Shown piece after piece: positions 18,293-27,270 of a stretch of DNA of 64,000 nt. Source of the DNA: Shewanella sp. NFH-SH190041 (GTDB taxonomy: Bacteria > Pseudomonadota > Gammaproteobacteria > Enterobacterales > Shewanellaceae); the NCBI RefSeq assembly GCF_024363255.1, contig NZ_AP026070.1, positions 3,720,001 to 3,784,000 of the forward strand, given 5' to 3'. The position numbers and the translations under genes are program-made. The notes below the pieces were generated by a model. That model saw only the letters and a list, made by a program, of their open reading frames with translations. It had not been told where the DNA came from and searched no databases. Position 1 is the first letter of the stretch. Each line of letters opens with the position of its first letter.

Positions 18293-19180
18293 ATGTCAGC
18301 CAAGCACCCTATTATTGCCGTCACCGGTTCATCCGGTGCCGGAACCACCACTACCACCATGGCATTTCGCCATATTTTCCGGCAGCTGAGTATCGATGCC
18401 GCCTTGGTGGAGGGAGACAGTTTTCACCACTTTACCCGGGCAGAGATGGAGGTCATGATCCGCAAAGCCCAGTCAGAAAACCGTAATATCAGTTACTTCG
18501 GCCCAGAAGCTAATGACTTTGTTCGGCTGGAGCAGTGTTTTAAAGATTACGGGGATAGCGGCATAGGTGAGATACGGGATTACCTGCATACTTTTGACGA
18601 GGCGGTGCCCTTTAATCAGATGCCCGGTACCTTTACCCAGTGGAAACCCATGCCGGAAAACACTGACTTACTCTATTACGAAGGACTGCACGGCGGGGTC
18701 GTTACCGATGAGGTGGATGTCGCTAAGCATGTGGACTTACTGATTGGCATGGTACCCATCGTCAACCTGGAATGGATCCAGAAAATTGTCCGAGACACAT
18801 CAGAGCGGGGGCATAGCCGGGAAAAAGTAATGGGCTCAATTCTGCGCAGCATGGATGATTATGTTAACCATATGACGCCACAGTTTTCCCGTACCCATAT
18901 CAATTTCCAGCGAGTGCCAACCGTGGATACCTCCAACCCATTTTGTGCCGATGACATTCCAACGCTGGATGAAAGCTTTGTGGTGATCCGCTGCAAGGAC
19001 ACCACCCATGTGGATTTTCCTTATTTACTGAGCATGATCCAAGGTGCCTTTATGTCCAAGGCAAATACCATGGTGGTGCCTGGCGGCAAGATGTCTCTGG
19101 CGATGGAGCTGATTTTAACACCATTAATCAGTGAACTGATGGAGCGACGTCGCCAGTTGATTACTCCAGCGGCGGAATAG
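18293..19180 (+). CDS. prkB: PrkB, phosphoribulokinase family protein
   Basis: 295-residue cytoplasmic P-loop kinase. Walker A is GSSGAGTTT (~13-21), followed by VEGDSFHHF and the YYEGLHGG segment of phosphoribulokinases. In organisms without Rubisco the true substrate is unknown, so the name reflects homology only. It belongs to the yheTU-prkB-crp conserved block. No terminator with a T run follows; an imperfect hairpin lies at 19349-19402. Confidence 0.93.
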   Translation: MSAKHPIIAVTGSSGAGTTTTTMAFRHIFRQLSIDAALVEGDSFHHFTRAEMEVMIRKAQSENRNISYFGPEANDFVRLEQCFKDYGDSGIGEIRDYLHTFDEAVPFNQMPGTFTQWKPMPENTDLLYYEGLHGGVVTDEVDVAKHVDLLIGMVPIVNLEWIQKIVRDTSERGHSREKVMGSILRSMDDYVNHMTPQFSRTHINFQRVPTVDTSNPFCADDIPTLDESFVVIRCKDTTHVDFPYLLSMIQGAFMSKANTMVVPGGKMSLAMELILTPLISELMERRRQLITPAAE

Positions 19181-19320
19181 CAGTGTTACCTATGTGGCAA
19201 TGCAACTGACGGTTACCCGTATGATCCGAGTCACAAGACAAATCAGTGAAACGACAAGTACTGCAATATGCAAGTTCAGTTAAGTTTGATTTAAGCCTGC
19301 CCACCTAGTCTGCAGCCATC

Positions 19321-19402
19321 GGTACCGCAGAGCAGTACCGGCAGCTGGCATCCCCCAAGGGAGCAGATTCCCCCATCTTGATCTGTTTGCTTCCCGGGGG
19401 TG
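19321..19402. other. Unexplained paired-hairpin region between convergent genes
   Basis: Between prkB and the Sel1 gene are two hairpins: GGTAC / GTACC at 19321-19339, and a long imperfect one at 19349-19402. In the latter, CATCCCCC pairs with GGGGGTG, GGGA with TCCC, and AGAT with ATCT around the loop TCCCCCATCTTG. No T run follows on either strand, so it is not a classic terminator. Confidence 0.5.
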
Positions 19403-19435
19403 TTAGCGAATCAATCCGCAGAGCGGGCGAACGGC

Positions 19436-20200
19436 TCAGTCCTCCCGGTAAGCCCGTTTCTGCAGATAATAGCTCAACCGCTTTTTAAACTCCGCTACAG
19501 TAGTGGTCGGCTCTGGGCGCTGCTGCAATGCATCAATGGCTTTTTGCTGGGTATAAACCGCCGCGGCAAAATTACCGGTTTCAGCATAAGCGGCAGCCAA
19601 GTTATCCAGCGCAGATGGATTCTGGCTATCGGATTTCACCAGTGCTAAAGCCATCTTCAGCGCTTTTTCGCCATTACGGTATTTGGCTTCCGGACAGGTA
19701 GACATCACCCAAGCCATATTGCCCAAAGCCGCATTATCACCTGCCTGTTTAAATTGGCTTAGCGCCTCACCACAGTTACGTTTTACACCGTCTCCACCAT
19801 CAGCATAAATTAACCCCAGCCGAAAATTGGCCCATTTATTCCCCTGCTTAGCCATTGCCTGATACCAATGCTCAGCGGTGGACAAATTACGCGGCACATA
19901 TTTGCCATCAAAATACAGATCCGCTAAGGTCTGCTGCGCTTTGATATTATCGCGCTTTGCCGCCTGTTCCACCCATTTCAGGCCGGTGGCAACATCTTGT
20001 TTGACATAACGGCCAGACAAATACATCAGCCCCAGTAAAAACTCTGCATCAGGATCCCCTTGGGCTGCATTTATCTCAATAAATGCGACCTTGGTAGCCA
20101 CTGCTTCAGCCTCAGGCTGAGGAATGGCAAATCCCCAAGCCAGTGTCGATAATGACAATAAAGTCAGTCCTGCGACGGCCTTAAGCCACTGCGTTTTCAT
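19436..20200 (-). CDS. Exported Sel1-like / TPR repeat protein
   Basis: 254 residues with a signal peptide (about 1-23, ending in LAWG-FAIP). Residues ~40-160 hold three to four Sel1-like repeats (GDPDAEFLLGLMYLSGRYV, NIKAQQTLADLYFDGKYVP, GNKWANFRLGLIYADGGDGV), and a TPR-like unit (NPSALDNLAAAYAETGNFAAAV) lies near the C-terminus. Such proteins are helical scaffolds for protein-protein contacts in the periplasm. Partner unknown. It occupies the position between prkB and crp where E. coli has yhfA. Confidence 0.87.
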   Translation of the reverse strand: MKTQWLKAVAGLTLLSLSTLAWGFAIPQPEAEAVATKVAFIEINAAQGDPDAEFLLGLMYLSGRYVKQDVATGLKWVEQAAKRDNIKAQQTLADLYFDGKYVPRNLSTAEHWYQAMAKQGNKWANFRLGLIYADGGDGVKRNCGEALSQFKQAGDNAALGNMAWVMSTCPEAKYRNGEKALKMALALVKSDSQNPSALDNLAAAYAETGNFAAAVYTQQKAIDALQQRPEPTTTVAEFKKRLSYYLQKRAYRED

Positions 20201-20608
20201 GCAGCCCCCCCAGTATTAAAGATTAAAAATAAAGTTAACCAGAAAAAGCATCCTAAGTCGCCCCCGGTAGTACAGCTGACCTTATTTATTGAATTAAAAT
20301 AACTTTCACTATTTATATGACAGAGATCACACCAGAATGTGAGGCAGTCGAACATTTTTATCCGCGGGCCTAGGATAAGATGTGATTCAGGCTACAGAGT
20401 TGGCTGAATCACTGACGGATGCAGCCCCGCACAGTTGACATACATCACTAAAGTAGCAGAATAACCCGAATTTCTTTCAAGCCATTAATGGAAAGCGTCG
20501 ATTGTTCCCGGTAGTAAGACCCTTATCAAGGTTTTCTTTGGTGTAATGGCGTAAAATACTTGATTAGAATATTCTAACTTTTGTTTTTATCAGTAGAGGA
20601 ACGTAGGC
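20201..20608. other. Divergent intergenic region upstream of crp
   Basis: About 400 bases between the Sel1 gene and crp. It holds a perfect 14 bp palindrome close to the crp start (listed separately) and an inverted TCACA-N6-TGTGA element at 20327-20342, which is the reverse of the CRP consensus. No gene was found. Confidence 0.5.
20564..20577. promoter_or_regulatory. 14 bp palindrome upstream of crp
   Basis: TTAGAATATTCTAA, a perfect palindrome 31 bases before the crp ATG. It could be an operator or overlap a promoter -10 region (it contains TAGAAT). No known factor was matched with confidence. Confidence 0.45.
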
Positions 20609-21244
20609 ATGGCTCTGATTGGTAAGCCAAAACCAGATCCAACTTTGGAATGGTTTTTATCCCACTGTCACATTCATAAGTATCCGGCCAAGAGCACTCT
20701 GATCCATGCTGGTGAAGACTCAGACACCCTTTATTACATTGTGAAGGGTTCTGTCGCCGTGTTGATTAAGGACGAAGAAGGCAAGGAAATGATCCTGTCT
20801 TACCTGAATCAGGGCGACTTCATCGGTGAACTGGGGCTGTTTGAAGAGCAAGCTGAGCGTACTGCTTGGGTTCGCGCCAAACAGGCATGTGAGATTGCAG
20901 AAATCTCTTATAAAAAGTTCAAGCAATTGATCCAGGTTAACCCTGAAATCCTGATGAAGCTGGCTTCCCAGATGGCACACCGTCTGCAGAGCACCAGCCA
21001 AAAAGTCGGTAACTTGGCTTTCCTGGATGTGGCTGGCCGCATTGCCCAAACCCTGCTGCACCTGGCCAAACAGCCTGATGCCATGACCCACCCAGACGGA
21101 ATGCAAATTAAGATTACCCGTCAGGAAATCGGTCAAATTGTGGGTTGCTCCCGTGAAACCGTTGGCCGTATTCTGAAGATGCTGGAAGAGCAGAATCTGA
21201 TCCAGGCTCACGGTAAAACCATCGTGGTATACGGTACCCGCTAA
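20609..21244 (+). CDS. crp: Crp, cAMP receptor protein
   Basis: 211-residue global transcription regulator, nearly identical in plan to E. coli Crp (210). The cyclic-nucleotide-binding domain (~1-130) has the phosphate-binding cassette [20 protein letters not shown]; the C-terminal helix-turn-helix (~165-190) reads [20 protein letters not shown]. In Shewanella, Crp is a key regulator of anaerobic respiration, which fits the nap operon later in the window. It is transcribed alone, with a terminator at 21288-21326. Confidence 0.97.
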   Translation: MALIGKPKPDPTLEWFLSHCHIHKYPAKSTLIHAGEDSDTLYYIVKGSVAVLIKDEEGKEMILSYLNQGDFIGELGLFEEQAERTAWVRAKQACEIAEISYKKFKQLIQVNPEILMKLASQMAHRLQSTSQKVGNLAFLDVAGRIAQTLLHLAKQPDAMTHPDGMQIKITRQEIGQIVGCSRETVGRILKMLEEQNLIQAHGKTIVVYGTR

Positions 21245-21287
21245 GCCCGATAATATAGGGTTCAGCTTGGTTTAAGCCAAAATCGCT

Positions 21288-21326
21288 AAAGTGGCGCAGA
21301 GTTAATCTGGGCCACTTTTCTTTTTT
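21288..21326 (+). terminator. Terminator of crp
   Basis: AAAGTGGC / GCCACTTT, 8 bp stem with a 15-base loop, followed by TCTTTTTT. Confidence 0.85.
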
Positions 21327-21347
21327 GACGGACAACCGGGAGCCTTT

Positions 21348-21701
21348 ATGAAACGGCTGATGTTTATCGGCACAGTCAGCCTTGCCATAGGCCTGTCATC
21401 CGCCAGTGCCAATCTGGTCAACAGCGATACCGAACTGCATCATAATCAAGCCAGCCTGCTGGTCAGCGCTGGGCGCATTCTTTCCCTTCAAGATACCCTT
21501 TCCATCGTAAGCCACTATTGCAAAGGCAAATTAATCGATGCACACCTCTATCAGGAAACCGATAAATGGCGGTATGATTTGGTGTTTAAGGTCCGGGGCG
21601 GTGAATTGTTGCATCTGAGTGTCGATGCCCGCAATGGCCAGCCGGTACCCGGGCTTCCCTTACCCAGTGAATGCCGCCAAGATGAAACTACTGCTCGTTG
21701 A
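21348..21701 (+). CDS. Exported PepSY domain protein
   Basis: 117-residue protein with a signal peptide (MKRLMFIGTVSLAIGLSSASA). The mature part ends in a PepSY pattern: ALWAYS-basic TDKWRYDLVFKVRGGELLHL followed by VDARNGQPV. PepSY domains often modulate proteases or sensor kinases in the periplasm. It overlaps the response regulator gene by 20 bases and forms an operon with the two-component pair, so a role as an accessory to the sensor kinase is a reasonable inference. Confidence 0.8.
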   Translation: MKRLMFIGTVSLAIGLSSASANLVNSDTELHHNQASLLVSAGRILSLQDTLSIVSHYCKGKLIDAHLYQETDKWRYDLVFKVRGGELLHLSVDARNGQPVPGLPLPSECRQDETTAR

Positions 21702-22356
21702 AGACAACCCCATGCTGGTCAGTGAATTGTATAAACAATTAAAACAGGCCGGCTATGTCACAGATACTACAGACAAGGCTGTTGAAGCCGACTACCTTAT
21801 CAGCGAAACCCAATACGACTGCGTGATCCTGGATATTGGTCTGCCCGATGGCAATGGGCTGGAACTACTGGCGAATTGGCGAAAGCGTGGCGTGAACACA
21901 CCTGTCATCATGCTCACCGCCCGCAGCCAATGGCATGAAAAAGTCGAAGGATTTAATGCCGGAGCCGATGATTACCTGGCCAAACCCTTCCATGCCCAAG
22001 AACTACTTGCCCGTATTCAAGCGCTGATCCACCGTGCTTCTGGCCGGATGAATTCTCCGGTAAAAACCTTAAGTTACGGCGGCGTGACCTTGGATGAATC
22101 GCAACAGACAGTCACCGTCAATGAGCAGACCTATGAGCTCACCGCCATGGAATTTCGTCTGCTGAAAATCTTTCTGATGTCACCGAAAAAGCTGCTGTCC
22201 AAAGCGCAGTTGACCGACAAGCTCTATCAATTCGATGACGAAAAAGAGAGTAATGTGGTGGAAGTCTATGTCACCCATCTACGTAAAAAACTGGGCAAAA
22301 CCGCCATTGAAACCCGCCGCGGACAGGGCTATATCTTTCACGGCCAGCAGTTATGA
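21682..22356 (+). CDS. OmpR/PhoP-type response regulator
   Basis: 224-residue DNA-binding response regulator. The receiver domain (~1-115) has the acidic pair VEDN, phospho-acceptor Asp in CVILDIGLPDGNG, the conserved Thr/Ala in VIMLTAR and Lys in DDYLAKPF. The winged-helix OmpR domain (~125-220) ends in VEVYVTHLRKKLG and RGQGYIF. The frame extends upstream to 21619, but MKLLLVEDN at 21682 is the family N-terminus. It overlaps the PepSY gene upstream and the kinase gene downstream (4 bases). Confidence 0.93.
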   Translation: MKLLLVEDNPMLVSELYKQLKQAGYVTDTTDKAVEADYLISETQYDCVILDIGLPDGNGLELLANWRKRGVNTPVIMLTARSQWHEKVEGFNAGADDYLAKPFHAQELLARIQALIHRASGRMNSPVKTLSYGGVTLDESQQTVTVNEQTYELTAMEFRLLKIFLMSPKKLLSKAQLTDKLYQFDDEKESNVVEVYVTHLRKKLGKTAIETRRGQGYIFHGQQL

Positions 22357-23684
22357 TGTCGATCCGCAGTAAACTGACCCTCTGGCTCACAGCGCTAGTG
22401 GTGCTGGGAACCATTGTGGGTATGGTGCTGTTTGAATCAACCCTGCGTCAGGCATTTCATGATTCCATCATCAACCGCCTAGAAGAAGATTTAGAGCACA
22501 TTATCATGGCCACCCATTTCCATGATGGTGACATCAGCATTGATCAGTCTGCGCTATCCGTGTTTTACAAACCCGCATACTCTGGCCGGTATTTCCAGCT
22601 AAATCTGCCCAATGAGGTGATCCGCTCTCGCTCGCTGTGGGATCAAACCCTGGATATCAAGCCGCTGGGTAAGGGACAAACCCGGGTCTGGCAAGCCAAA
22701 GGACCAGAGAATCATGATATGCAGTTGCTGTCGGTGGGCTTAAGCTCCAATGTCAGCCACCAGACAGCCACCTTAACCGTCGCGCAAGATTTAAGTATCG
22801 GCCGGCAGGTTTTCAGTGAAATTTATGGAACCAAACTGCTGATCAATCTGGTCATGCTGGGGGGAATGATCGCCGGTATCTTCTTGGTACTGCGCCAATC
22901 ATTTAAACCGGTAAAACAGATCCAACAATCTCTTTCCCGCTTGCGGGATGGGGAAATTACCAAGCTGGAACTGGATGATATCCCACCGGAAATTACTCCG
23001 CTGGCCCAAACTTATAATGAGCTTTTGGATTACACCACTAAACAGATCGAACGCAGTCGCAATAATATGGGTAACCTAAGCCATGGGCTAAAAACCCCAC
23101 TGGCCGTCATGCAGCAACAGGTAGAAGTACTGGGGCTGCAAGACCCACAGATGGCCGAGGCGATGCAACAGCAACTGGATCTGATCCGCAAAATGGTGGA
23201 GCGCAAACTGGCCGCTGCCCGGATCACCGGCAATATGCTACCGGCTGCGCAACTCAGCGTACCGCGGGATCTGGAAAGCCTGTTCGATACCTTAGGTAAG
23301 GTACACAGGCATAAAAATATTCAGTGCAAGCTGGATCTGGATACTGACATTAGCCGCCTGCCTATTCACCGAGAAGATGGCATGGAGTTGCTGGGTAATC
23401 TGTTAGATAACGCCTATAAATGGGCAAGTAGTGAAGTACGTCTAGCGGTTCGCAACGGGGAAAAAGGCGCGGTGGTACACATTGACGATGATGGCCCGGG
23501 CGTGGCAGATAATGAGCTGGATCTGATGACCCAGCGCGGCACTCGCCTGGATGAAACCGTCATGGGACATGGCCTTGGGTTATCCATTGTGCGGGAAATT
23601 GCTGAACAATATGATATTAATATCTTGTTTGGCCGCAGTCAGGCATTAGCAGGGCTGGCCATTACTCTGGAGTTTCATCAGTAG
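22353..23684 (+). CDS. Sensor histidine kinase
   Basis: 443-residue inner-membrane kinase. Two membrane segments (~8-30 and ~158-180) flank a periplasmic sensor region. A HAMP-like region is followed by the H box NLSHGLKTPLAVMQQQVEVL, the N box LLGNLLDNAYKWA, the G1 box IDDDGPGV and the G2 box GHGLGLSIV. It is the cognate partner of the preceding regulator (ATGATG overlap). The PhoQ-like plan and PepSY neighbour suggest envelope or metal sensing, but the signal is unknown. Its 3' end overlaps the convergent LuxR-type gene by 23 bases. Confidence 0.92.
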   Translation: MMSIRSKLTLWLTALVVLGTIVGMVLFESTLRQAFHDSIINRLEEDLEHIIMATHFHDGDISIDQSALSVFYKPAYSGRYFQLNLPNEVIRSRSLWDQTLDIKPLGKGQTRVWQAKGPENHDMQLLSVGLSSNVSHQTATLTVAQDLSIGRQVFSEIYGTKLLINLVMLGGMIAGIFLVLRQSFKPVKQIQQSLSRLRDGEITKLELDDIPPEITPLAQTYNELLDYTTKQIERSRNNMGNLSHGLKTPLAVMQQQVEVLGLQDPQMAEAMQQQLDLIRKMVERKLAAARITGNMLPAAQLSVPRDLESLFDTLGKVHRHKNIQCKLDLDTDISRLPIHREDGMELLGNLLDNAYKWASSEVRLAVRNGEKGAVVHIDDDGPGVADNELDLMTQRGTRLDETVMGHGLGLSIVREIAEQYDINILFGRSQALAGLAITLEFHQ

Positions 23685-24333
23685 CGGCTGGAATATGCTG
23701 CTGTGCCCAGCGCAGCAGCTCAACTCGATTACGAGACTGGGTTTTACGTAATACAGATGAAATATGCGCCTTCACCGTATGCTCACTTATGCTTAGCTGG
23801 CGGGCAATTTCCTTATTACGTGCACCACTGGCTACCAGTTGGACAATTGTCCGCTCCCGCTTGGTCAATGCCTGTAATTTAGCCTGCCGCCGCGCCAGCT
23901 CATCCGGGCTTCCCTGTTGCTGGCCTAACAACTGCTCCAGTACCCGACTTAACAGTGGCCGATCAAACCATAATTCATCATGCAGCATTTTTTCGAGCCC
24001 AGTCATCTGCAGATCCATGCGCTGATCCGCATGTAATACCCCGCGGACTCCCATTAGCAGTGCCGCTTCCATATCCATTGAATCTGGCGTGACCTGATAT
24101 AGCGCCAATGGCACATATGGTGCTAAGCGAGGCACCAATAATGGAATGCCCCTTTCATCCAACGCCGCGCCCTGCTGGGCAATGAAATAAAAAGCCCGCT
24201 GCGATGGGCGGGTATCAAGCTTGGTGACATCAGTAATAATGCGGGTACAAAACCCCATGGACTCGGCCAATTGTGCCAAGTGACAACTCACCGGCGCTTG
24301 GTGCAAAAAAATCAGTTCCCGGGCGGTATCCAT
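23662..24333 (-). CDS. CsgD-like LuxR family transcriptional regulator
   Basis: 223-residue protein. The N-terminal ~140 residues look like a receiver-like fold lacking the conserved phospho-acceptor surroundings, as in CsgD. The C-terminal LuxR helix-turn-helix is clear: LTKRERTIVQLVASGARNKE and IARQLSISEHTVKAHISSVL. The layout and size (CsgD is 216 residues) suggest a regulator of matrix or adhesion genes; that role is inference. RBS AAGGGG precedes the ATG. Its last 23 bases overlap the end of the convergent kinase gene. Confidence 0.85.
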   Translation of the reverse strand: MDTARELIFLHQAPVSCHLAQLAESMGFCTRIITDVTKLDTRPSQRAFYFIAQQGAALDERGIPLLVPRLAPYVPLALYQVTPDSMDMEAALLMGVRGVLHADQRMDLQMTGLEKMLHDELWFDRPLLSRVLEQLLGQQQGSPDELARRQAKLQALTKRERTIVQLVASGARNKEIARQLSISEHTVKAHISSVLRKTQSRNRVELLRWAQQHIPAATDETPE

Positions 24334-24760
24334 ACATTTACCCCTTCCTTATTAGCGCAATATTTTTCTGTCATTACACAGAAATACAACTTTTATGCCC
24401 TGCAATTCAGCCTACCCTGGCCGCCTGCACCGGTGACCATCTCTCTGGCAACCATAGACATGCATGCCATTCTGGCCTGCGATAGCAGTAACATCATCCC
24501 CGGAAAGTATGAATTCCATAGAACAACAATGGATAAAACCACATGAAAATAGCGATTTAACAAATAAACCCAGCAAAATTGCACAATATCCATTGTTCGT
24601 TAGCTTGAATAAATTCTTCGTTTCCCCGCCCCTCCACAGCCAAGGGAAATAGTGCTAACGTGGATCTTCGTTTGCGCACTACCGTACCATTACAACCTCC
24701 TACATCTGTATGGTTTACAACACAGCGCCATCAAAGTTTCAGACATTACAGGTACCCGAT
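24334..24760. other. Divergent intergenic region upstream of serA
   Basis: About 430 bases between the CsgD-like gene and serA. Short frames occur on both strands but none has a convincing ribosome site or family. No strong hairpin or repeat was seen. Confidence 0.45.
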
Positions 24761-25990
24761 ATGGCGAAACATTCGCTTGATAAAGATAAAATTAAAATTC
24801 TGCTGCTTGAGGGCGTGCACCAGTCAGCCATAGAGATGCTGCAGCGTGCCGGCTATACCAATATCCATTGCCATAAAGGTTCCCTGACCGGGAATGAGCT
24901 GATTCAGGCCATCAGTGATGCCCACTTTATCGGTATCCGCTCCCGTACTCAGCTAACTGCGGAGGTGTTGCAACAAGCTGAAAAGCTGGTTGCTATCGGC
25001 TGTTTCTGTATCGGTACCAATCAAGTTGATCTGGCCAGTGCCGAGCAATTGGGTATTCCGGTATTCAATGCGCCATTTTCCAATACTCGCAGTGTGGCGG
25101 AGTTGGTACTGGGTGAAATCATTATGCTGCTACGCGGTATTCCGCAACGTAACGCCATCGCTCACCGGGGGGGCTGGCTGAAAAGTGCCAGTGGCAGTTA
25201 TGAAGCCAGGGGCAAAACCCTTGGGGTGATAGGTTATGGGCATATTGGTACCCAACTTGGCATTCTGGCCGAAACCTTAGGCATGCGGGTGGTGTTTTAT
25301 GATATTGAAGACAAACTGCCTTTAGGGAATGCCCAGCAGGTCTATACCTTGGAGCAACTGCTGGCTGTTTCGGATGTGGTCAGTTTGCATGTGCCAGAAA
25401 CCCCACTGACCAAAAACATGATTGCCAGTGCCGAACTGGCCTGTATGAAGGCTGGCAGCATATTGATCAACGCCTCCCGTGGCACAGTAGTCGATATTGA
25501 TGCATTAAGTGATGCTTTAGGCACAAATCATTTGGCTGGCGCGGCGATTGATGTGTTCCCCACCGAGCCAAAATCCAATGATGATGAATTTATCTCACCG
25601 CTGCGGGGACGAGATAACGTACTGCTGACTCCCCATGTCGGTGGCTCGACCCAGGAAGCGCAAGAAAACATCGGCATTGAAGTGGCCGGTAAGCTAGCAA
25701 AATATTCAGATAACGGCTCAACGGTTTCTGCGGTCAATTTCCCCGAGGTTTCCCTGCCACAGCATCAGGACACATCCAGACTGCTGCATATCCACCATAA
25801 CCGGCCTGGGGTGTTAATCCAGATTAACCAAGCATTTTCGGCCAAAGGCATCAACATTGCGGCGCAGTACCTGCAAACGACCGCTCAAATTGGTTATGTG
25901 GTGATGGAAGTGGATACTACCCGGGCTGAAGAAGCTCTGGTGGAACTGAATGCCATTGAAGGAACCATTCGCACTCGGTTGCTGTTTTAA
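24761..25990 (+). CDS. serA: SerA, D-3-phosphoglycerate dehydrogenase
   Basis: 409-residue cytoplasmic enzyme for the first step of serine synthesis (3-phosphoglycerate to phosphohydroxypyruvate, NAD-linked). NAD-binding GYGHIGTQLG, the catalytic region with SRGTVVDI, the late Glu and TPHVGGSTQEAQENIG, and a C-terminal ACT domain (~335-409: HHNRPGVLIQIN) are all present. It follows E. coli SerA (410 residues) closely, including VAIGCFCIGTNQVDL. The frame is open from 24710 but the ATG at 24761 gives the known N-terminus (MAKHSLDKDKIK). Serine feedback through the ACT domain is expected. Confidence 0.96.
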   Translation: MAKHSLDKDKIKILLLEGVHQSAIEMLQRAGYTNIHCHKGSLTGNELIQAISDAHFIGIRSRTQLTAEVLQQAEKLVAIGCFCIGTNQVDLASAEQLGIPVFNAPFSNTRSVAELVLGEIIMLLRGIPQRNAIAHRGGWLKSASGSYEARGKTLGVIGYGHIGTQLGILAETLGMRVVFYDIEDKLPLGNAQQVYTLEQLLAVSDVVSLHVPETPLTKNMIASAELACMKAGSILINASRGTVVDIDALSDALGTNHLAGAAIDVFPTEPKSNDDEFISPLRGRDNVLLTPHVGGSTQEAQENIGIEVAGKLAKYSDNGSTVSAVNFPEVSLPQHQDTSRLLHIHHNRPGVLIQINQAFSAKGINIAAQYLQTTAQIGYVVMEVDTTRAEEALVELNAIEGTIRTRLLF

Positions 25991-26007
25991 TCTGCCGGGC
26001 AAGTGTC

Positions 26008-26039
26008 AATCATCACGGTGCTTAAGTACCGTGATGATT
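26008..26039 (+). terminator. Hairpin after serA
   Basis: Perfect 12 bp stem AATCATCACGGT / ACCGTGATGATT with an 8-base loop, 18 bases after the serA stop. There is no T run, so it may protect the 3' end or terminate poorly. Confidence 0.6.
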
Positions 26040-26233
26040 ACTGATCACAGAGATAAATCCCTCTTTCCGCTACAGGAATATTTCCTCGCAAGAGTACCTG
26101 AGATAAACGGAATCCGTTACACTGCCAAGATACTGATCCGGGTGTGGTTGTCTGCATCTTTGTACCGGGAAACGCCCCGGACAGCCCCTCAGCGGCCTCA
26201 CCTGATTGCCAGCAATTACTGCAGGAATTCATT

Positions 26234-27196
26234 ATGACTGTTTCCATTCAAACTCCGGATTGGGTACCGGGCACCGGCACCCCTGAACTTTTGCTCTCTC
26301 CTCTGACCCATCTGGGACTTATCCGCATCAGCGGCGAGCAAACCCGCCAATTTATGCAAGGTCAGGTCACCTCAGATATCAATGGCCAACAGGCTGATGA
26401 ATGGTGCTGGGGGGCGCATTGCGATCCCAAAGGGAAAATGCTGGCCAGTTTCCGCAGCCTGTTCTGGGGGGATGATCTGCTGCTGATGATGCCGGTATCC
26501 AGTGTTGCCCTTGACCTGCCACAATTACAAAAATACGCCGTCTTCAACCGAGTTGAACTCAGTGATGCTACAGAAAACTTAGCCATGGTAGGTATTGCCG
26601 GTGAGCAAGCGGCGCAGTTTGTCCGTGAGCATATTGGCACCGTGAGCGCTCAGGTCACCCAGCTGGATGACAAACTGCTGCTGCAAGATGGTGAGCGCTT
26701 TATTGTACTGCTGCCACGTGATCAGCGTGATGCCTTGCTGGCACAAGCGCCGCAAGCTGTTTATGACCACAGTGCTTGGCAACAGCTGGAAATTCTTGCC
26801 GGTTATGCCAATATCGGCGCGCACCATGCCGGTCAATATGTGCCGCAAATGTGTAACCTGCAGGCACTGGATGGCATCAGTTTTAATAAAGGCTGTTATA
26901 TGGGGCAGGAAACCGTAGCGCGAATGAAATATCGCGGCGGTAATAAACGCGCGCTGTATATTGTCAAAGGGGAAATCAACGTCTTGGTCAATGATGAGAG
27001 CCAAGTGGAAATTCGCCTGGATGATGGCAGTTTCCGACGCGGCGGCAATGTCATCGAAGCGGCTCAAACCGGTAACCATGTGGTACTGACCGCAGTACTG
27101 CCCAATGACACAGATGACACGGCTGTGCTTCGCCTGGCAAGGGATGACACGAGTGAATTGTCCCTGCTGCCCCGGCCTTATAATTTAGAAGATTAA
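26234..27196 (+). CDS. ygfZ: YgfZ, folate-binding Fe-S cluster repair / tRNA-modifying protein
   Basis: 320-residue cytoplasmic protein related to the T-protein of the glycine cleavage system. The diagnostic K-G-C-Y-x-G-Q-E motif is present with Cys221 (FNKGCYMGQETVARMKYRG). YgfZ uses tetrahydrofolate in maintaining certain iron-sulfur enzymes, including MiaB. The frame runs from 26144, but the ATG at 26234 with AGGA about 8 bases upstream gives the family N-terminus. It appears to be a single gene with a strong terminator. Confidence 0.92.
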   Translation: MTVSIQTPDWVPGTGTPELLLSPLTHLGLIRISGEQTRQFMQGQVTSDINGQQADEWCWGAHCDPKGKMLASFRSLFWGDDLLLMMPVSSVALDLPQLQKYAVFNRVELSDATENLAMVGIAGEQAAQFVREHIGTVSAQVTQLDDKLLLQDGERFIVLLPRDQRDALLAQAPQAVYDHSAWQQLEILAGYANIGAHHAGQYVPQMCNLQALDGISFNKGCYMGQETVARMKYRGGNKRALYIVKGEINVLVNDESQVEIRLDDGSFRRGGNVIEAAQTGNHVVLTAVLPNDTDDTAVLRLARDDTSELSLLPRPYNLED

Positions 27197-27221
27197 TGGC
27201 ACTCAAGCTGTCTTTAACAAC

Positions 27222-27256
27222 AATAAAAAAAGCGGCTTAAAGCCGCTTTTTTTATT
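27222..27256. terminator. Bidirectional terminator between ygfZ and the AGCS symporter
   Basis: A perfect 16 bp stem (AAAAAAAGCGGCT ... AGCCGCTTTTTTT) with a TAA loop, T-tailed on both strands, between convergent genes. Confidence 0.95.
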
Positions 27257-27270
27257 GTTATGATGCCAAT

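Noticed and set aside
20327..20342. TCACA-N6-TGTGA element upstream of crp as a CRP site
   Set aside because: The half sites are in the reverse order of the CRP consensus.
20720..21211. 163-codon minus-strand frame opposite crp
   Set aside because: Shadow of crp codon structure.
26579..27079. 166-codon minus-strand frame opposite ygfZ
   Set aside because: Antisense shadow of a well-conserved gene.
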